Shown here piece after piece: positions 43,542 to 51,987 of a stretch of DNA of 52,375 nt. The stretch spans positions 1 to 52,375 of the forward strand of contig JAFWXX010000007.1 in NCBI GenBank assembly GCA_017522915.1, given 5' to 3'. Both the position numbers and the translations under genes were made by a program. Every line of letters begins with the position of its first letter. Within the stretch, counting starts at the first letter, position 1. Below the pieces are notes generated by a model that saw only the letters and a program-made list of their open reading frames with translations, was not told where the DNA came from and did no database searches. Source of the DNA: Bacteroidaceae bacterium (GTDB taxonomy: Bacteria > Bacteroidota > Bacteroidia > Bacteroidales > Bacteroidaceae).

Positions 43542-44381
43542 TTATTTTCTGAATCTTTTCGTCACCGACATGTATCCGCATCGCCTGCAAAGCGGCTCAA
43601 CAGCCTCATGCCGGGTAAAGCCGTCATATATGGCCCGTGCACGCGATGAGTCGAGAATCTCCTCAAGTGGCTGTTCAAAGAGATTGCCGAGCGGCACAGC
43701 TCCTGCATGGTCGAGACAACATGGAACAACCGTCCCGTCAACAAGCACTCCCACCTGATTGCGCAAAGCATAGCAGAAGGCCTCTTCCTGGGGATACTCT
43801 TCACGGTTGCTATCGGGCCACTCGAATATGTGGTCATACTCAAGATATATGTTGTCGGCAAGCCTCCAGCCGTCATAGCGTTCGGTCCACGGGCGCGGAA
43901 TATAACCCGACATCAATTCAAGCAATCTCTCGTTGCAACTGTCATATCCGCCCTGATTCCACAAGCGCAGAACCACTATTATGCCACGCGATGCCGCTCC
44001 CGTTGCAAAATGCATTACATCACCGATATACTGTTCGGGATTATCCTTGCCGTTGCCCTCATGCGAATGGAGCGATATCTGAATTTTGTGAGGTAATGCC
44101 TCTATGACAGCCTGAGCGCGCGACAGAAGAGTTCCGTTGGTCGTGAGCACCGGCACAAAGCCTCTATCCCTTGCCATGACGATGAAGTGAGGCAGATGAG
44201 CATGCAGCAACGGCTCGCCCATAAGGTGGAAATAAAGGAACTTTACCCGCCCCTGCAAACGTGCTGTGAGCCGGTCAAACTCATCGGGCGACAAGCTGCG
44301 CTTCACCCTTTCGGTCTTGGGACAGAAAAGGCAATCGAGATTGCATATATTCGTTATTTCGAGATAGCAACGGGTAATCAT
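43542..44381 (-). CDS. Small radical SAM/SPASM protein, function unknown
   Basis: This 279-residue protein has the radical SAM motif C13-x3-C17-x2-C20 (NICNLDCLFCPK), the second-motif region HLMGEPLLH and a C-terminal SPASM-like cysteine set (VVPCCLDHAGAVPLGN, CRRCGY). It is shorter than anSME and lacks the full set of SPASM cysteines. It faces a serine-type sulfatase across a terminator, but no precursor peptide is visible nearby. The family is common in Bacteroidetes without assigned role. A peptide-modifying function is possible but unproven. Confidence 0.8.
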   Translation of the reverse strand: MITRCYLEITNICNLDCLFCPKTERVKRSLSPDEFDRLTARLQGRVKFLYFHLMGEPLLHAHLPHFIVMARDRGFVPVLTTNGTLLSRAQAVIEALPHKIQISLHSHEGNGKDNPEQYIGDVMHFATGAASRGIIVVLRLWNQGGYDSCNERLLELMSGYIPRPWTERYDGWRLADNIYLEYDHIFEWPDSNREEYPQEEAFCYALRNQVGVLVDGTVVPCCLDHAGAVPLGNLFEQPLEEILDSSRARAIYDGFTRHEAVEPLCRRCGYMSVTKRFRK

Positions 44382-44424
44382 CTATGAACGGGATATTAAA
44401 GAGACTGCTCCTGCCAAAGAGGAA

Positions 44425-45243
44425 TCAATCGGCAATCGATGATACCGGATAGAGCAGACCTCGCTTGTGCGACAGCCTTGCCTTTGCCGAGCCGAAATTG
44501 AGGACCAGGTCGAGCAGGATAGGCAAATGGTTCTTGTCGTCTGTTATATGGAAATTGACTATCTCCTCTTCCTTGCCGTCCTCTTCAGTTATTAGGGACA
44601 CCCTGAAACAGTTGTAGTCATGACCGTCATCGGACTTTGTCTTTTTCTTTCCGCGATATACCAGATGCTGCGGTTCTATGACCTTGCCGGTAGCCACCGG
44701 GAAGGTAAGGCGCGTATCTTCCGGCAGAGCAGTAAAATCTATAGTCCGCGCGTATGCCAACAGGCTCATCATATCATACACACGGCCTGTAACATACTCT
44801 TCCTTGTAACGCGGCTCATTGTCGTTGCGCCTGTAGTATTGTGTAATCTTTGTCTTTGAAGGGTTAGAGTAATCGTACCACACCTGGCTGATACGGAACT
44901 TCTTTCCTTCCCTTGAAGCCTTCCTGTAGTAGAGAGGCTTGAAATCGGGGCCAAAGATTGTCAGCAATGTATCGCGCATGAAGAAGAATGAATCGGCCTT
45001 CTTGTTCGTAGAGCTGAGCAGCTTCATGCATTGGGCCTTTTCGCCATTGTATATAGTGTCTCTTATTGTGAGTGTAGCACTCCCTACCTTAACCCAGATG
45101 AACTTCCAGTTGAAATAGAAATTGCAGCTCAAGCTCTCACCCGACCTGAAGGCCTGTGAACGCTTTAGATTCTGCGCCCCTGCAGGAACTGCAAAGAAGA
45201 ACACAAGAACTATAAGAAGATACTTTACGGCTTTGTACATCAA
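44425..45243 (-). CDS. DUF3108 periplasmic protein
   Basis: The 272-residue protein has a signal peptide (YKAVKYLLIVLVFFFAVPAGAQ) and the DUF3108 pattern: SLSCNFYFNWKFIWVKVGSATLTI near the start, then repeated beta strands and a C-terminal GSAKARLSHKRG. Members are predicted periplasmic beta-rich proteins of unknown role in Bacteroidetes and Proteobacteria. It precedes the radical SAM gene in the same direction, 43 nt apart, and could be co-transcribed with it. Confidence 0.8.
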   Translation of the reverse strand: MMYKAVKYLLIVLVFFFAVPAGAQNLKRSQAFRSGESLSCNFYFNWKFIWVKVGSATLTIRDTIYNGEKAQCMKLLSSTNKKADSFFFMRDTLLTIFGPDFKPLYYRKASREGKKFRISQVWYDYSNPSKTKITQYYRRNDNEPRYKEEYVTGRVYDMMSLLAYARTIDFTALPEDTRLTFPVATGKVIEPQHLVYRGKKKTKSDDGHDYNCFRVSLITEEDGKEEEIVNFHITDDKNHLPILLDLVLNFGSAKARLSHKRGLLYPVSSIAD

Positions 45244-45434
45244 AACAATAGCTTTACCTCAATGTATTTACAAAGATACTAAAATCTGCAATAACCAGCA
45301 CCATACAGTAGCATAATTTAACGATAGCACACTTCTTTGGAGCACAACACGGAACAAACAGAGCTTTTATTGCATCTTTTTATGCAATAGAGTGAAAAAA
45401 AAGATTAAATAGCTGTGTTAATAGAAAAAAAAAC

Positions 45435-45442
45435 TAAATTTG
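45435..45442 (+). promoter_or_regulatory. Putative -7 box of the nucleotidyltransferase gene
   Basis: TAAATTTG fits TAnnTTTG exactly and lies 48 nt upstream of the start codon. The 247-bp divergent gap also contains an A-rich tract just upstream of it. Confidence 0.5.
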
Positions 45443-45490
45443 CAGATAGTATATACAACAAAACAACATTAACCTAAAAACTTATATACA

Positions 45491-46402
45491 ATGAAACCAA
45501 CACTCTTTCTCCTCGCAGCAGGAATGGGAAGCCGTTACGGCGGTTTGAAACAGCTTGACACACTCGGCCCTCACGGCGAGACAATCATGGACTACTCTAT
45601 CTACGATGCCATCAATGCAGGTTTCGGCAAATTGGTATTCGTTATCCGCAAGGACTTTGAAGAGGATTTCCGCCGCATCGTTCTTACAAAGTATGAGGGC
45701 CACATCCCATGCGAGCTCGTATTCCAGGCACTCGATGCACTGCCCGAAGGCTTCACATGCCCGGCAGACCGTACAAAGCCTTGGGGTACAAACCACGCTG
45801 TAATGATGGGCAAGAATGCCATCAAGGAGCCTTTTGCAGTTCTCAACTGCGACGACTTCTACGACCGTGATGCATTCCAGGTAATGGGCAAGTGGCTGAG
45901 CAACCTTCCCGAAGGCAGCACAGGCAAGTATGCAATGGTAGGATTCCGCGTAGGCAACACATTGTCTGAGAGCGGTACCGTAAGCCGCGGTATCTGCGAG
46001 AACGACGAGAACAACCTGCTTACAAGCGTTGTAGAGCGTACAAAGATACAGCGTTTCGACGGTGTAGTAAAATACCTCGACGACAACGACGAGTGGGTGG
46101 CAATACCTGACACAACTCCGGTATCAATGAACTTCTGGGGCTTCACACCCGACTATTTCCAGCACAGTGAGGAGTACTTCAAGACATTCTTGTCCGACCC
46201 GAAGAACATGGAGAACCTGAAGAGCGAGTTCTTTATTCCTCTTATGGTTGACAAGCTCATCAAGGACGGTACAGCAACATGCGAGGTTCTTGACACAACT
46301 TCAAAGTGGTTCGGCGTAACATATCCAGAGGATCGTCCGGAGGTTGTCGAGAAGTTCAAGAAATTAGGCGAAGAGGGCGTATATCCCGAAAAGATGTTCT
46401 AA
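45491..46402 (+). CDS. Sugar-phosphate nucleotidyltransferase family protein
   Basis: This 303-residue protein opens with the nucleotide-binding signature LFLLAAGMGSRYGGLKQL, a variant of GxGTRxxPxTK. NCDDFYDRDAF is the metal-binding aspartate segment and WGFTPDYF follows later. Such enzymes activate sugar phosphates with NTP, but this branch ends near residue 300 without an acyltransferase or hexapeptide domain and is usually annotated only as nucleotidyltransferase. The sugar is unknown. It stands alone between its own promoter and a clear terminator. Confidence 0.85.
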   Translation: MKPTLFLLAAGMGSRYGGLKQLDTLGPHGETIMDYSIYDAINAGFGKLVFVIRKDFEEDFRRIVLTKYEGHIPCELVFQALDALPEGFTCPADRTKPWGTNHAVMMGKNAIKEPFAVLNCDDFYDRDAFQVMGKWLSNLPEGSTGKYAMVGFRVGNTLSESGTVSRGICENDENNLLTSVVERTKIQRFDGVVKYLDDNDEWVAIPDTTPVSMNFWGFTPDYFQHSEEYFKTFLSDPKNMENLKSEFFIPLMVDKLIKDGTATCEVLDTTSKWFGVTYPEDRPEVVEKFKKLGEEGVYPEKMF

Positions 46403-46429
46403 TCAATAACGCCACAGCAATTCAAAGAG

Positions 46430-46457
46430 GCCGGGTCAAAAATTTGACCCGGCTTTT
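46430..46457 (+). terminator. Terminator after the nucleotidyltransferase gene
   Basis: GCCGGGTCAAA pairs with TTTGACCCGGC (11 bp, two-base loop) and is followed by TTTT. Confidence 0.85.
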
Positions 46458-46512
46458 ATTTGGCACTATACATTAAACAAAAAAGAGGAACTCTTTTGAA
46501 GTTCCTCTCCAG

Positions 46513-46585
46513 TGACTCGCTTGGGGCTCGAACCCAAGACCCCATCCTTAAAAGGGATGTGCTCTACCTGCTGAGCTAGCGAGTC
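46513..46585 (-). tRNA. tRNA-Lys (UUU)
   Basis: On the minus strand a 73-nt cloverleaf is clear. Acceptor arms GACTCGC and GCGAGTC pair perfectly; the D arm is AGCTCAGCAGGTAGAGC; the anticodon stem-loop is CATCC-CTTTTAA-GGATG with anticodon TTT; the T arm contains GGTTCGAGCC. The 3' CCA is not encoded. It lies between convergent genes. Confidence 0.95.
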
Positions 46586-46679
46586 AACCTAATCGCCGTT
46601 AAGCGAGTGCAAAGATATGCATAAATTCCGTAATGGCAAACATTTTTGCCTAATTTTATTTGCAAGAAGAAGATATATA

Positions 46680-47855
46680 CTATTTATCTTCCGGTTCTTC
46701 ATCAATCTCCTCAGCACGCTTATCCATAACATTGGCACTGTCAATAGCCTCCTTTATTGCATGACCGTCGGAATAGCCCGTACTCTCGGCTATCTCATGA
46801 TAACGGCGCAGATAGGCAAGAATGAGCGTTGTCAAAGGAAGAGCGACAATCATACCCAGCACACCCAGCAGATGCCCCCATACCGACAAGGAAAGCAGAA
46901 TTACTGCCGGGTGCAGATTCATCCTCTTGCCCATTATGCGAGGAACAAGCAAGAGGTCCTGTATCAGCTGCACTACAACAAGCACTGCAAGGGCCGATAG
47001 CAGAATGAGCCAGAAATCACCTCCGGTACTTTCGGCCTTCAGCATTGAAAGAATCACAATCGGAGCCAAAGCTATAAGCTGCAGATACGGAACAAGATTC
47101 AACGCGCCAATAAAGAGGCCGAAAACTATTGCCATAGGGAAATCCACTATAAGAAAACCTATTGCAAACAGGATTCCCACGCACAGAGCAACCAATGCCT
47201 GACCGCGGAAATACTGGTTCATTCCTGCCACAAGGTCATTCCATAGCTTTGCCACCACACCGCGCCACTTCTTCGGCACGTAAGGTTTCCACCCCTCGGA
47301 CATGCGCTCGAAATCGAGAAGTATGAAGAAGAGATAAAGAAGCACTATGAACACAGTAAACAACTGGCTTACAACATTGAGAGTACCAAGCATAAGCATC
47401 TTCAGCCTATCGACACACAAAGAGAAGAGATCGCTCTCGCCTGCACTCTGCAGGAAAGCCGTTATCCCCTCCTTGTCCGAAAGTTCCTTGAAGAACTCCA
47501 TAACCGGTTCCGGAATGGAACTGTTCCTGATGTTCTTGTTCAAAAACTCGACCGTGACGCTCTTGAAAGCCTGCACCTCATCGTGCATAGATGGCACGAC
47601 TACGACAAGAATGCCATAGAGAAGCAGCACTATGAACAACAGTGAAGCAAAGATTGAGAGAGCGCGGTATTTGAAGCGCATCCTGTACTGCACGAAGCTC
47701 ACCATCGGATGCAACAGATAGGCAAGCAGCCATGCAACAGCGAATGGCAGAAGGACGCTGCTCAGGCTATCCAGCACAAAGTAGGAGGCAGCGACCACAA
47801 GTACCACAACCAAGAATCGCAAGAAGCGGCTCAATGTCATTTCATTCTGTTTCAT
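46680..47855 (-). CDS. AI-2E family transporter (PerM/YhhT-like permease)
   Basis: This 391-residue membrane protein (start at 47855, MKQNEMTLSRFLRFL) has about eight hydrophobic segments, a central soluble region and the family motif PFAVAWLLAYLLHPMV. Later segments are FGLFIGALNLVPYL and the PRIMGKRMNLHPAVILLSL signature. Family members were linked to autoinducer-2 export, and others to Na+/H+ exchange, so the substrate is open. The start lies 7 nt after the rsmI stop, so it is downstream in the same operon. Confidence 0.9.
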   Translation of the reverse strand: MKQNEMTLSRFLRFLVVVLVVAASYFVLDSLSSVLLPFAVAWLLAYLLHPMVSFVQYRMRFKYRALSIFASLLFIVLLLYGILVVVVPSMHDEVQAFKSVTVEFLNKNIRNSSIPEPVMEFFKELSDKEGITAFLQSAGESDLFSLCVDRLKMLMLGTLNVVSQLFTVFIVLLYLFFILLDFERMSEGWKPYVPKKWRGVVAKLWNDLVAGMNQYFRGQALVALCVGILFAIGFLIVDFPMAIVFGLFIGALNLVPYLQLIALAPIVILSMLKAESTGGDFWLILLSALAVLVVVQLIQDLLLVPRIMGKRMNLHPAVILLSLSVWGHLLGVLGMIVALPLTTLILAYLRRYHEIAESTGYSDGHAIKEAIDSANVMDKRAEEIDEEPEDK

Positions 47856-47862
47856 AAGAAAA

Positions 47863-48573
47863 TCATTCTTCTTTTTCGGAATCACCGCCACGGCGCGGCT
47901 CCTCTACCCCGCCTACAAGCAAGACAAACTCGCCACGCGGCTCATTCTTCGTGAAGTGTGCAACAAGCTCGGCAAGCGTACCGCGCACACACTCCTCGTG
48001 AACCTTTGATATCTCACGCACCGCAGCACCCTGACGTTCCGGACCGAAAACCTCGACGAACTGCGTAAGGGTCTTGAGCACTCTATACGGCGACTCGTAG
48101 AAAATCATCGTACGCTGCTCGCTCTTCAGGAAGTTGAGACGTGTCTGACGACCCTTCTTCTGCGGCAGGAATCCTTCGAAAACAAACTTTTCCGACGGCA
48201 ATGCCGAACTGACAAGAGCCGGAACAAAAGCAGTTGCACCGGGCAGGCACTGCACCTCTACTCCGCTCCTTACCGACTCGCGCACAAGCAGAAAGCCGGG
48301 GTCGGATATTGCAGGCGTACCGGCATCGGAGATAAGAGCAACATGATTCACGCTGTTGCGTATGCGCTCGACCACCGAGCCTACAGTCTTATGCTCGTTG
48401 AACTTGTGGTGCGAGTACATAGGCACCTGTATATCAAGATGCTTCATAAGCTTTGCCGACGTACGGGTGTCTTCGGCCAGAATGAAATCGGCCTCCTTGA
48501 GCAGACGTACTGCACGCAAGGTAATATCTTCGAGATTGCCTACCGGAGTAGGCACAACATACAGCATTCCCAT
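47863..48573 (-). CDS. rsmI: 16S rRNA (cytidine-1402-2'-O)-methyltransferase
   Basis: The 236-residue protein belongs to the tetrapyrrole-methylase fold. LYVVPTPVGNLEDITLRAVRLLKEAD is the RsmI N-terminal signature, with AEDTRTSAKLMKH and SDAGTPAISDPG following and the FYESPYRVLKTL motif near residue 155. It methylates C1402 of 16S rRNA in the ribosomal P site. A start two codons downstream (48567) is equally possible. It is divergent from tdk. Confidence 0.95.
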   Translation of the reverse strand: MGMLYVVPTPVGNLEDITLRAVRLLKEADFILAEDTRTSAKLMKHLDIQVPMYSHHKFNEHKTVGSVVERIRNSVNHVALISDAGTPAISDPGFLLVRESVRSGVEVQCLPGATAFVPALVSSALPSEKFVFEGFLPQKKGRQTRLNFLKSEQRTMIFYESPYRVLKTLTQFVEVFGPERQGAAVREISKVHEECVRGTLAELVAHFTKNEPRGEFVLLVGGVEEPRRGGDSEKEE

Positions 48574-48704
48574 ACCATAAATATTTTTTGATTGTGCAAA
48601 TTAAGCACAAATATGCTACTTAATGAAGAAACAAAACTTTTTTTTGCTTATAAATATGTTAATAACTTGTATGTGATAATGATTTTATTTGTCCGTTATT
48701 TGGT

Positions 48705-48712
48705 TATCTTTG
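48705..48712 (+). promoter_or_regulatory. Putative -7 box of the tdk operon
   Basis: TATCTTTG matches TAnnTTTG exactly, 43 nt upstream of the tdk start codon. The T-rich GATTTTATTTG just upstream could supply the -33 contact. Confidence 0.5.
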
Positions 48713-48755
48713 CTGTTAATACAATTCAAGAAGAATAATAAAAAAGAATATACCA

Positions 48756-49364
48756 ATGAATAGATTTTCGGAATTCAACCAGATGGAGACCTCGCGCAGA
48801 GGCCGTATAGAAGTTATCTGCGGTTCAATGTTCTCAGGCAAGACCGAGGAACTCATACGTCGCTTGAAGAGAGCCAAGTTCGCACGTCAGAAAGTGGAGA
48901 TTTTCAAGCCGGCACTCGACACCAGATACTCCGATGTCGAGGTTGTGTCGCACGACAGCAACCATATAGTTTCAACACCGATAGAGTCTTCGGCAAGCAT
49001 TCTGCTGCTTACATCCGACGTAGATGTCGTAGGCATCGACGAAGCTCAGTTCTTTGACAGCGAGCTGGTAGAGGTATGCAACGAGCTTGCACGCCGCGGC
49101 ATACGCGTTATCATCGCAGGCCTCGACATGGACTTCCGTTGCCAGCCGTTCGGCCCGATGCCGGCACTGATGGCGGTTGCTGACGAGGTAACCAAGGTAC
49201 ATGCGATATGTGTGAAGTGCGGAAACCTTGCATACGTTTCGCACCGTCTTGTAAGCGGAGATAAACAGGTGCTGCTCGGCGAGAAGATGGAGTACGAGCC
49301 ACTATGCCGCGAATGTTACTACGAGGCAATGAGAGAGGCAGAAAGCAAGCAATCGGAACAATAA
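48756..49364 (+). CDS. tdk: Thymidine kinase
   Basis: This 202-residue type II thymidine kinase has the P-loop [24 protein letters not shown] and [12 protein letters not shown]. Two cysteine pairs ([15 protein letters not shown]) form the structural zinc site. It phosphorylates thymidine for salvage in the cytoplasm. Length is normal for the bacterial family. It begins a probable four-gene operon with short gaps (25, 19 and 11 nt). Confidence 0.96.
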   Translation: MNRFSEFNQMETSRRGRIEVICGSMFSGKTEELIRRLKRAKFARQKVEIFKPALDTRYSDVEVVSHDSNHIVSTPIESSASILLLTSDVDVVGIDEAQFFDSELVEVCNELARRGIRVIIAGLDMDFRCQPFGPMPALMAVADEVTKVHAICVKCGNLAYVSHRLVSGDKQVLLGEKMEYEPLCRECYYEAMREAESKQSEQ

Positions 49365-49389
49365 AAAAGCTGTTTAAATTTTCTTGGAC

Positions 49390-50220
49390 ATGAAAAAGTT
49401 AGTATCAATACCACTATTTGCAGCAGCAATCACAATATGCAGCTGCAACGGAAACTCAAAGGCAAACATCGAGTTGCAGGAGAAAAACGACTCACTCATG
49501 GCAGCTATTGAGCAGCGTGACGCATCAATAGACGAGATGCTGGAATGCATACGCATTGTCGAGGAGGGATTCAGCAAGATAAACGAGGCGCAAGGACGTA
49601 TATCGGTAAGCGGAGAGAGCGATATGAATCGCAAGGCAAAGCTCCAGGAGGATGTGCAGTACATCATAGGGCAGCTTGACAAGAACAGCAGCTACATTGC
49701 AAGACTGAAGAAAATGGTTGCCGGGAACGAAAAGGCATCAAAAGAGCTCAAAGGCGTAATATCCAACCTTGAGAAGCAGCTGGAAGCAAAGAACAGCGAA
49801 CTGGCAGCACTTGCCGAGCAGCTCAAGCAGAAAGATATACACATAGCAGAGCTGAACAACATCATCGACGGGCTCACCCAAGAGAATACAGCACAGGAGC
49901 TGCGTATGATTGAAAAAGAGAAAGAGATGAACAAAGTGTGGTATGTCATAGGCACAAAGAAAGAGCTGAAGAACGAGAAGATCCTGTCAGGCGGAGATAT
50001 TCTGCTTGAAAAGGAGGCGAACATGGACTACTTTACAGCAACCGACAGAAACGACATAAGCGAAATTGCGACCCATGCCAAGAGAGCCAAGCTCCTGTCG
50101 GCACACCCCGAAGGAAGCTATGCCTTTGAGAAAGACGCCAACGGAATGGATGTTCTGAGAATAACAGACAAGAACGCATTCTGGAGCCTGACACGCTACC
50201 TTGTAATACAGGTAAGATAA
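49390..50220 (+). CDS. Coiled-coil lipoprotein, function unknown
   Basis: The 276-residue protein starts at the ATG at 49390 (MKKLVSIPLFAAAITICSC). It has a lipoprotein-like signal with cysteines at residues 17 and 19. Residues about 27-185 are predicted coiled coil, rich in Glu, Lys and Gln with regular Leu/Ile spacing. A compact C-terminal part begins at VWYVIGTKKELKNEKIL. Similar envelope lipoproteins occur in Bacteroidetes without assigned role. It lies between tdk and the yjjG-like gene in one operon, which gives no clear hint of function. Confidence 0.8.
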   Translation: MKKLVSIPLFAAAITICSCNGNSKANIELQEKNDSLMAAIEQRDASIDEMLECIRIVEEGFSKINEAQGRISVSGESDMNRKAKLQEDVQYIIGQLDKNSSYIARLKKMVAGNEKASKELKGVISNLEKQLEAKNSELAALAEQLKQKDIHIAELNNIIDGLTQENTAQELRMIEKEKEMNKVWYVIGTKKELKNEKILSGGDILLEKEANMDYFTATDRNDISEIATHAKRAKLLSAHPEGSYAFEKDANGMDVLRITDKNAFWSLTRYLVIQVR

Positions 50221-50239
50221 AAGCAAAGCTACAAGCACA

Positions 50240-50935
50240 ATGCAGAGATACAAGAACCTCTTCATCGACCTCGACGATACTGTATATGACTTCTCGGCAG
50301 CATCGGAAGAGTCGTTCCGCGAGACATACGAACTGCTGCAGTACGGCCGCTTCTTCGACTCATTTGAGCACTACCTTTCGATATACAAGCCCTATAACCT
50401 TGAGTTGTGGCGCATATACGGCGAGGGAAAGATAACCAAGGAGGAACTGAACAAGAGGCGTTACAGTTACCCGCTTGAGTGCGTAGGAATACACGACCAG
50501 GAGCTGGCAGACACGTTCTGCAAGGAAGCATTGAGCCGCATACCGACAAAGGGACCGCTTATGCCGGGAGCGATAGAACTGCTTGAATACCTGCGGCCCA
50601 AATACCGCATGTTCATCCTCTCGAACGGCTTCAAGGAGCTGCAGTCGCGCAAGATGCATGCAGCCGGCATAGACAAGTACTTCGACGAGCTTATACTCTC
50701 CGAAGACATAGGAGTGAACAAGCCCAACCGCGAGCTGTACGACTATGCACTGCAAAAGACCGGCTCCACACTCGAAGAGAGCCTTATGATAGGCGACATG
50801 TTCGAAACAGATATTGCAGGAGCAGCCAACATTGGAATGGAACAGATATACTACAACCCGAAAGGCAAGCAAGGACACCCCTTTGTACCAACATACGAAG
50901 TGAAACACTTGTTAGAGATAAAGGAAATACTTTAA
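50240..50935 (+). CDS. HAD-family pyrimidine nucleotidase (YjjG-like)
   Basis: This 231-residue HAD hydrolase has motif I LFIDLDDTVYDF, motif II LSNGF, the motif III lysine region EDIGVNKPNRELY and motif IV IGDMFETDIAGA. The C1 helical cap fits the YjjG/YfnB subgroup of noncanonical pyrimidine nucleotidases, which remove phosphate from modified dUMP-like nucleotides. Co-transcription with thymidine kinase supports a role in pyrimidine housekeeping. The subgroup call is moderately secure. Confidence 0.88.
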   Translation: MQRYKNLFIDLDDTVYDFSAASEESFRETYELLQYGRFFDSFEHYLSIYKPYNLELWRIYGEGKITKEELNKRRYSYPLECVGIHDQELADTFCKEALSRIPTKGPLMPGAIELLEYLRPKYRMFILSNGFKELQSRKMHAAGIDKYFDELILSEDIGVNKPNRELYDYALQKTGSTLEESLMIGDMFETDIAGAANIGMEQIYYNPKGKQGHPFVPTYEVKHLLEIKEIL

Positions 50936-50946
50936 AACAGAATATT

Positions 50947-51987
50947 ATGAGCAGGACAGAACACTCATCTATACTTATGATATACACCGGCGGCACTATC
51001 GGCATGATACACAATGCCGAGACCGGAGCATTGGAGAGTTTCAACTTCGACCACCTGCTCAAGCATGTGCCGGAGATAAAGCAGCTGAACATCAATATCG
51101 ATGCCATAACCTTTGACCCGCCTATAGACTCATCGGACATGGAACCGGAGCTATGGAGTCGCATAGTAACAATCATAGAAGAGAACTACGAGCGTTACGA
51201 CGGCTTTGTCATACTGCACGGAACAGACACCATGTCGTTCACGGCATCGGCACTCAGTTTCATGCTCGAAGACCTCATGAAACCTGTAGTGCTCACCGGC
51301 AGCCAGCTTCCTATAGGCGCACTTCGCACCGACGGCAAGGAGAACCTCATAACAGCCATAGAGATAGCCGCAGCAAAGAATGCCGAAGGCAATCCTATGG
51401 TACCCGAAGTATGCGTGTTCTTCCATGAAAAGCTCATGCGCGGCAACCGTACCACAAAGGTCAATTCCGAAAGCTTCGGAGCATTCGGCTCCAACAACTA
51501 CCCGTTGCTTGCCATGGCAGGGACAGAGATACAGTTCTACACACGCAACATAAGGAAATACGTTCCGGGGCTAAAACTCAAGGCACACCACGAATACAAC
51601 AGCAACATAGTCATCTTCTCACTCTTCCCCGGCATACAGCAGGAGGTTGTCGAAAAACTGCTGAGCGCAAAAGAACTTAAAGGAATAATATTCCGCACAT
51701 ACGGTGCAGGCAACGCACCTCAGAAGAAATGGTTAGTAGATGCCTTGTCCAAAGCCACCGCCGAAGGAAAGATAATCATCAACATCACGCAATGTGCCGG
51801 CGGAAGCGTACACATGGAACGATATGAGACCGGCCTGCAGCTGCTCGAAGCCGGAGTGATCAGCGGCAAGGACTCCACTGTAGAAGCAGCCACAACAAAG
51901 CTCATGTACCTTCTTGGCAAGAACCTTCCTGCAGAAGAAGTGCGTCTTCGCATGGGCAAGAGTTTCGCAGGAGAAATATCGGTATAA
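50947..51987 (+). CDS. ansA: Type I L-asparaginase
   Basis: The 346-residue protein has both catalytic threonine motifs, IYTGGTIGM near residue 14 and ILHGTDTMSFTASAL near residue 95, plus the TGSQLPIGALRTDGKENL segment. There is no signal peptide, so it is a cytoplasmic enzyme that hydrolyses asparagine to aspartate and ammonia. Length is typical of type I enzymes. It is last in the tdk operon. Confidence 0.95.
   Translation: MSRTEHSSILMIYTGGTIGMIHNAETGALESFNFDHLLKHVPEIKQLNINIDAITFDPPIDSSDMEPELWSRIVTIIEENYERYDGFVILHGTDTMSFTASALSFMLEDLMKPVVLTGSQLPIGALRTDGKENLITAIEIAAAKNAEGNPMVPEVCVFFHEKLMRGNRTTKVNSESFGAFGSNNYPLLAMAGTEIQFYTRNIRKYVPGLKLKAHHEYNSNIVIFSLFPGIQQEVVEKLLSAKELKGIIFRTYGAGNAPQKKWLVDALSKATAEGKIIINITQCAGGSVHMERYETGLQLLEAGVISGKDSTVEAATTKLMYLLGKNLPAEEVRLRMGKSFAGEISV

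Noticed and set aside
46513-46585. tRNA-Lys as an integration site for an element
   Set aside because: No repeat of the tRNA 3' end is found nearby, and the island 17 kb away is flanked by an unrelated 16-mer.
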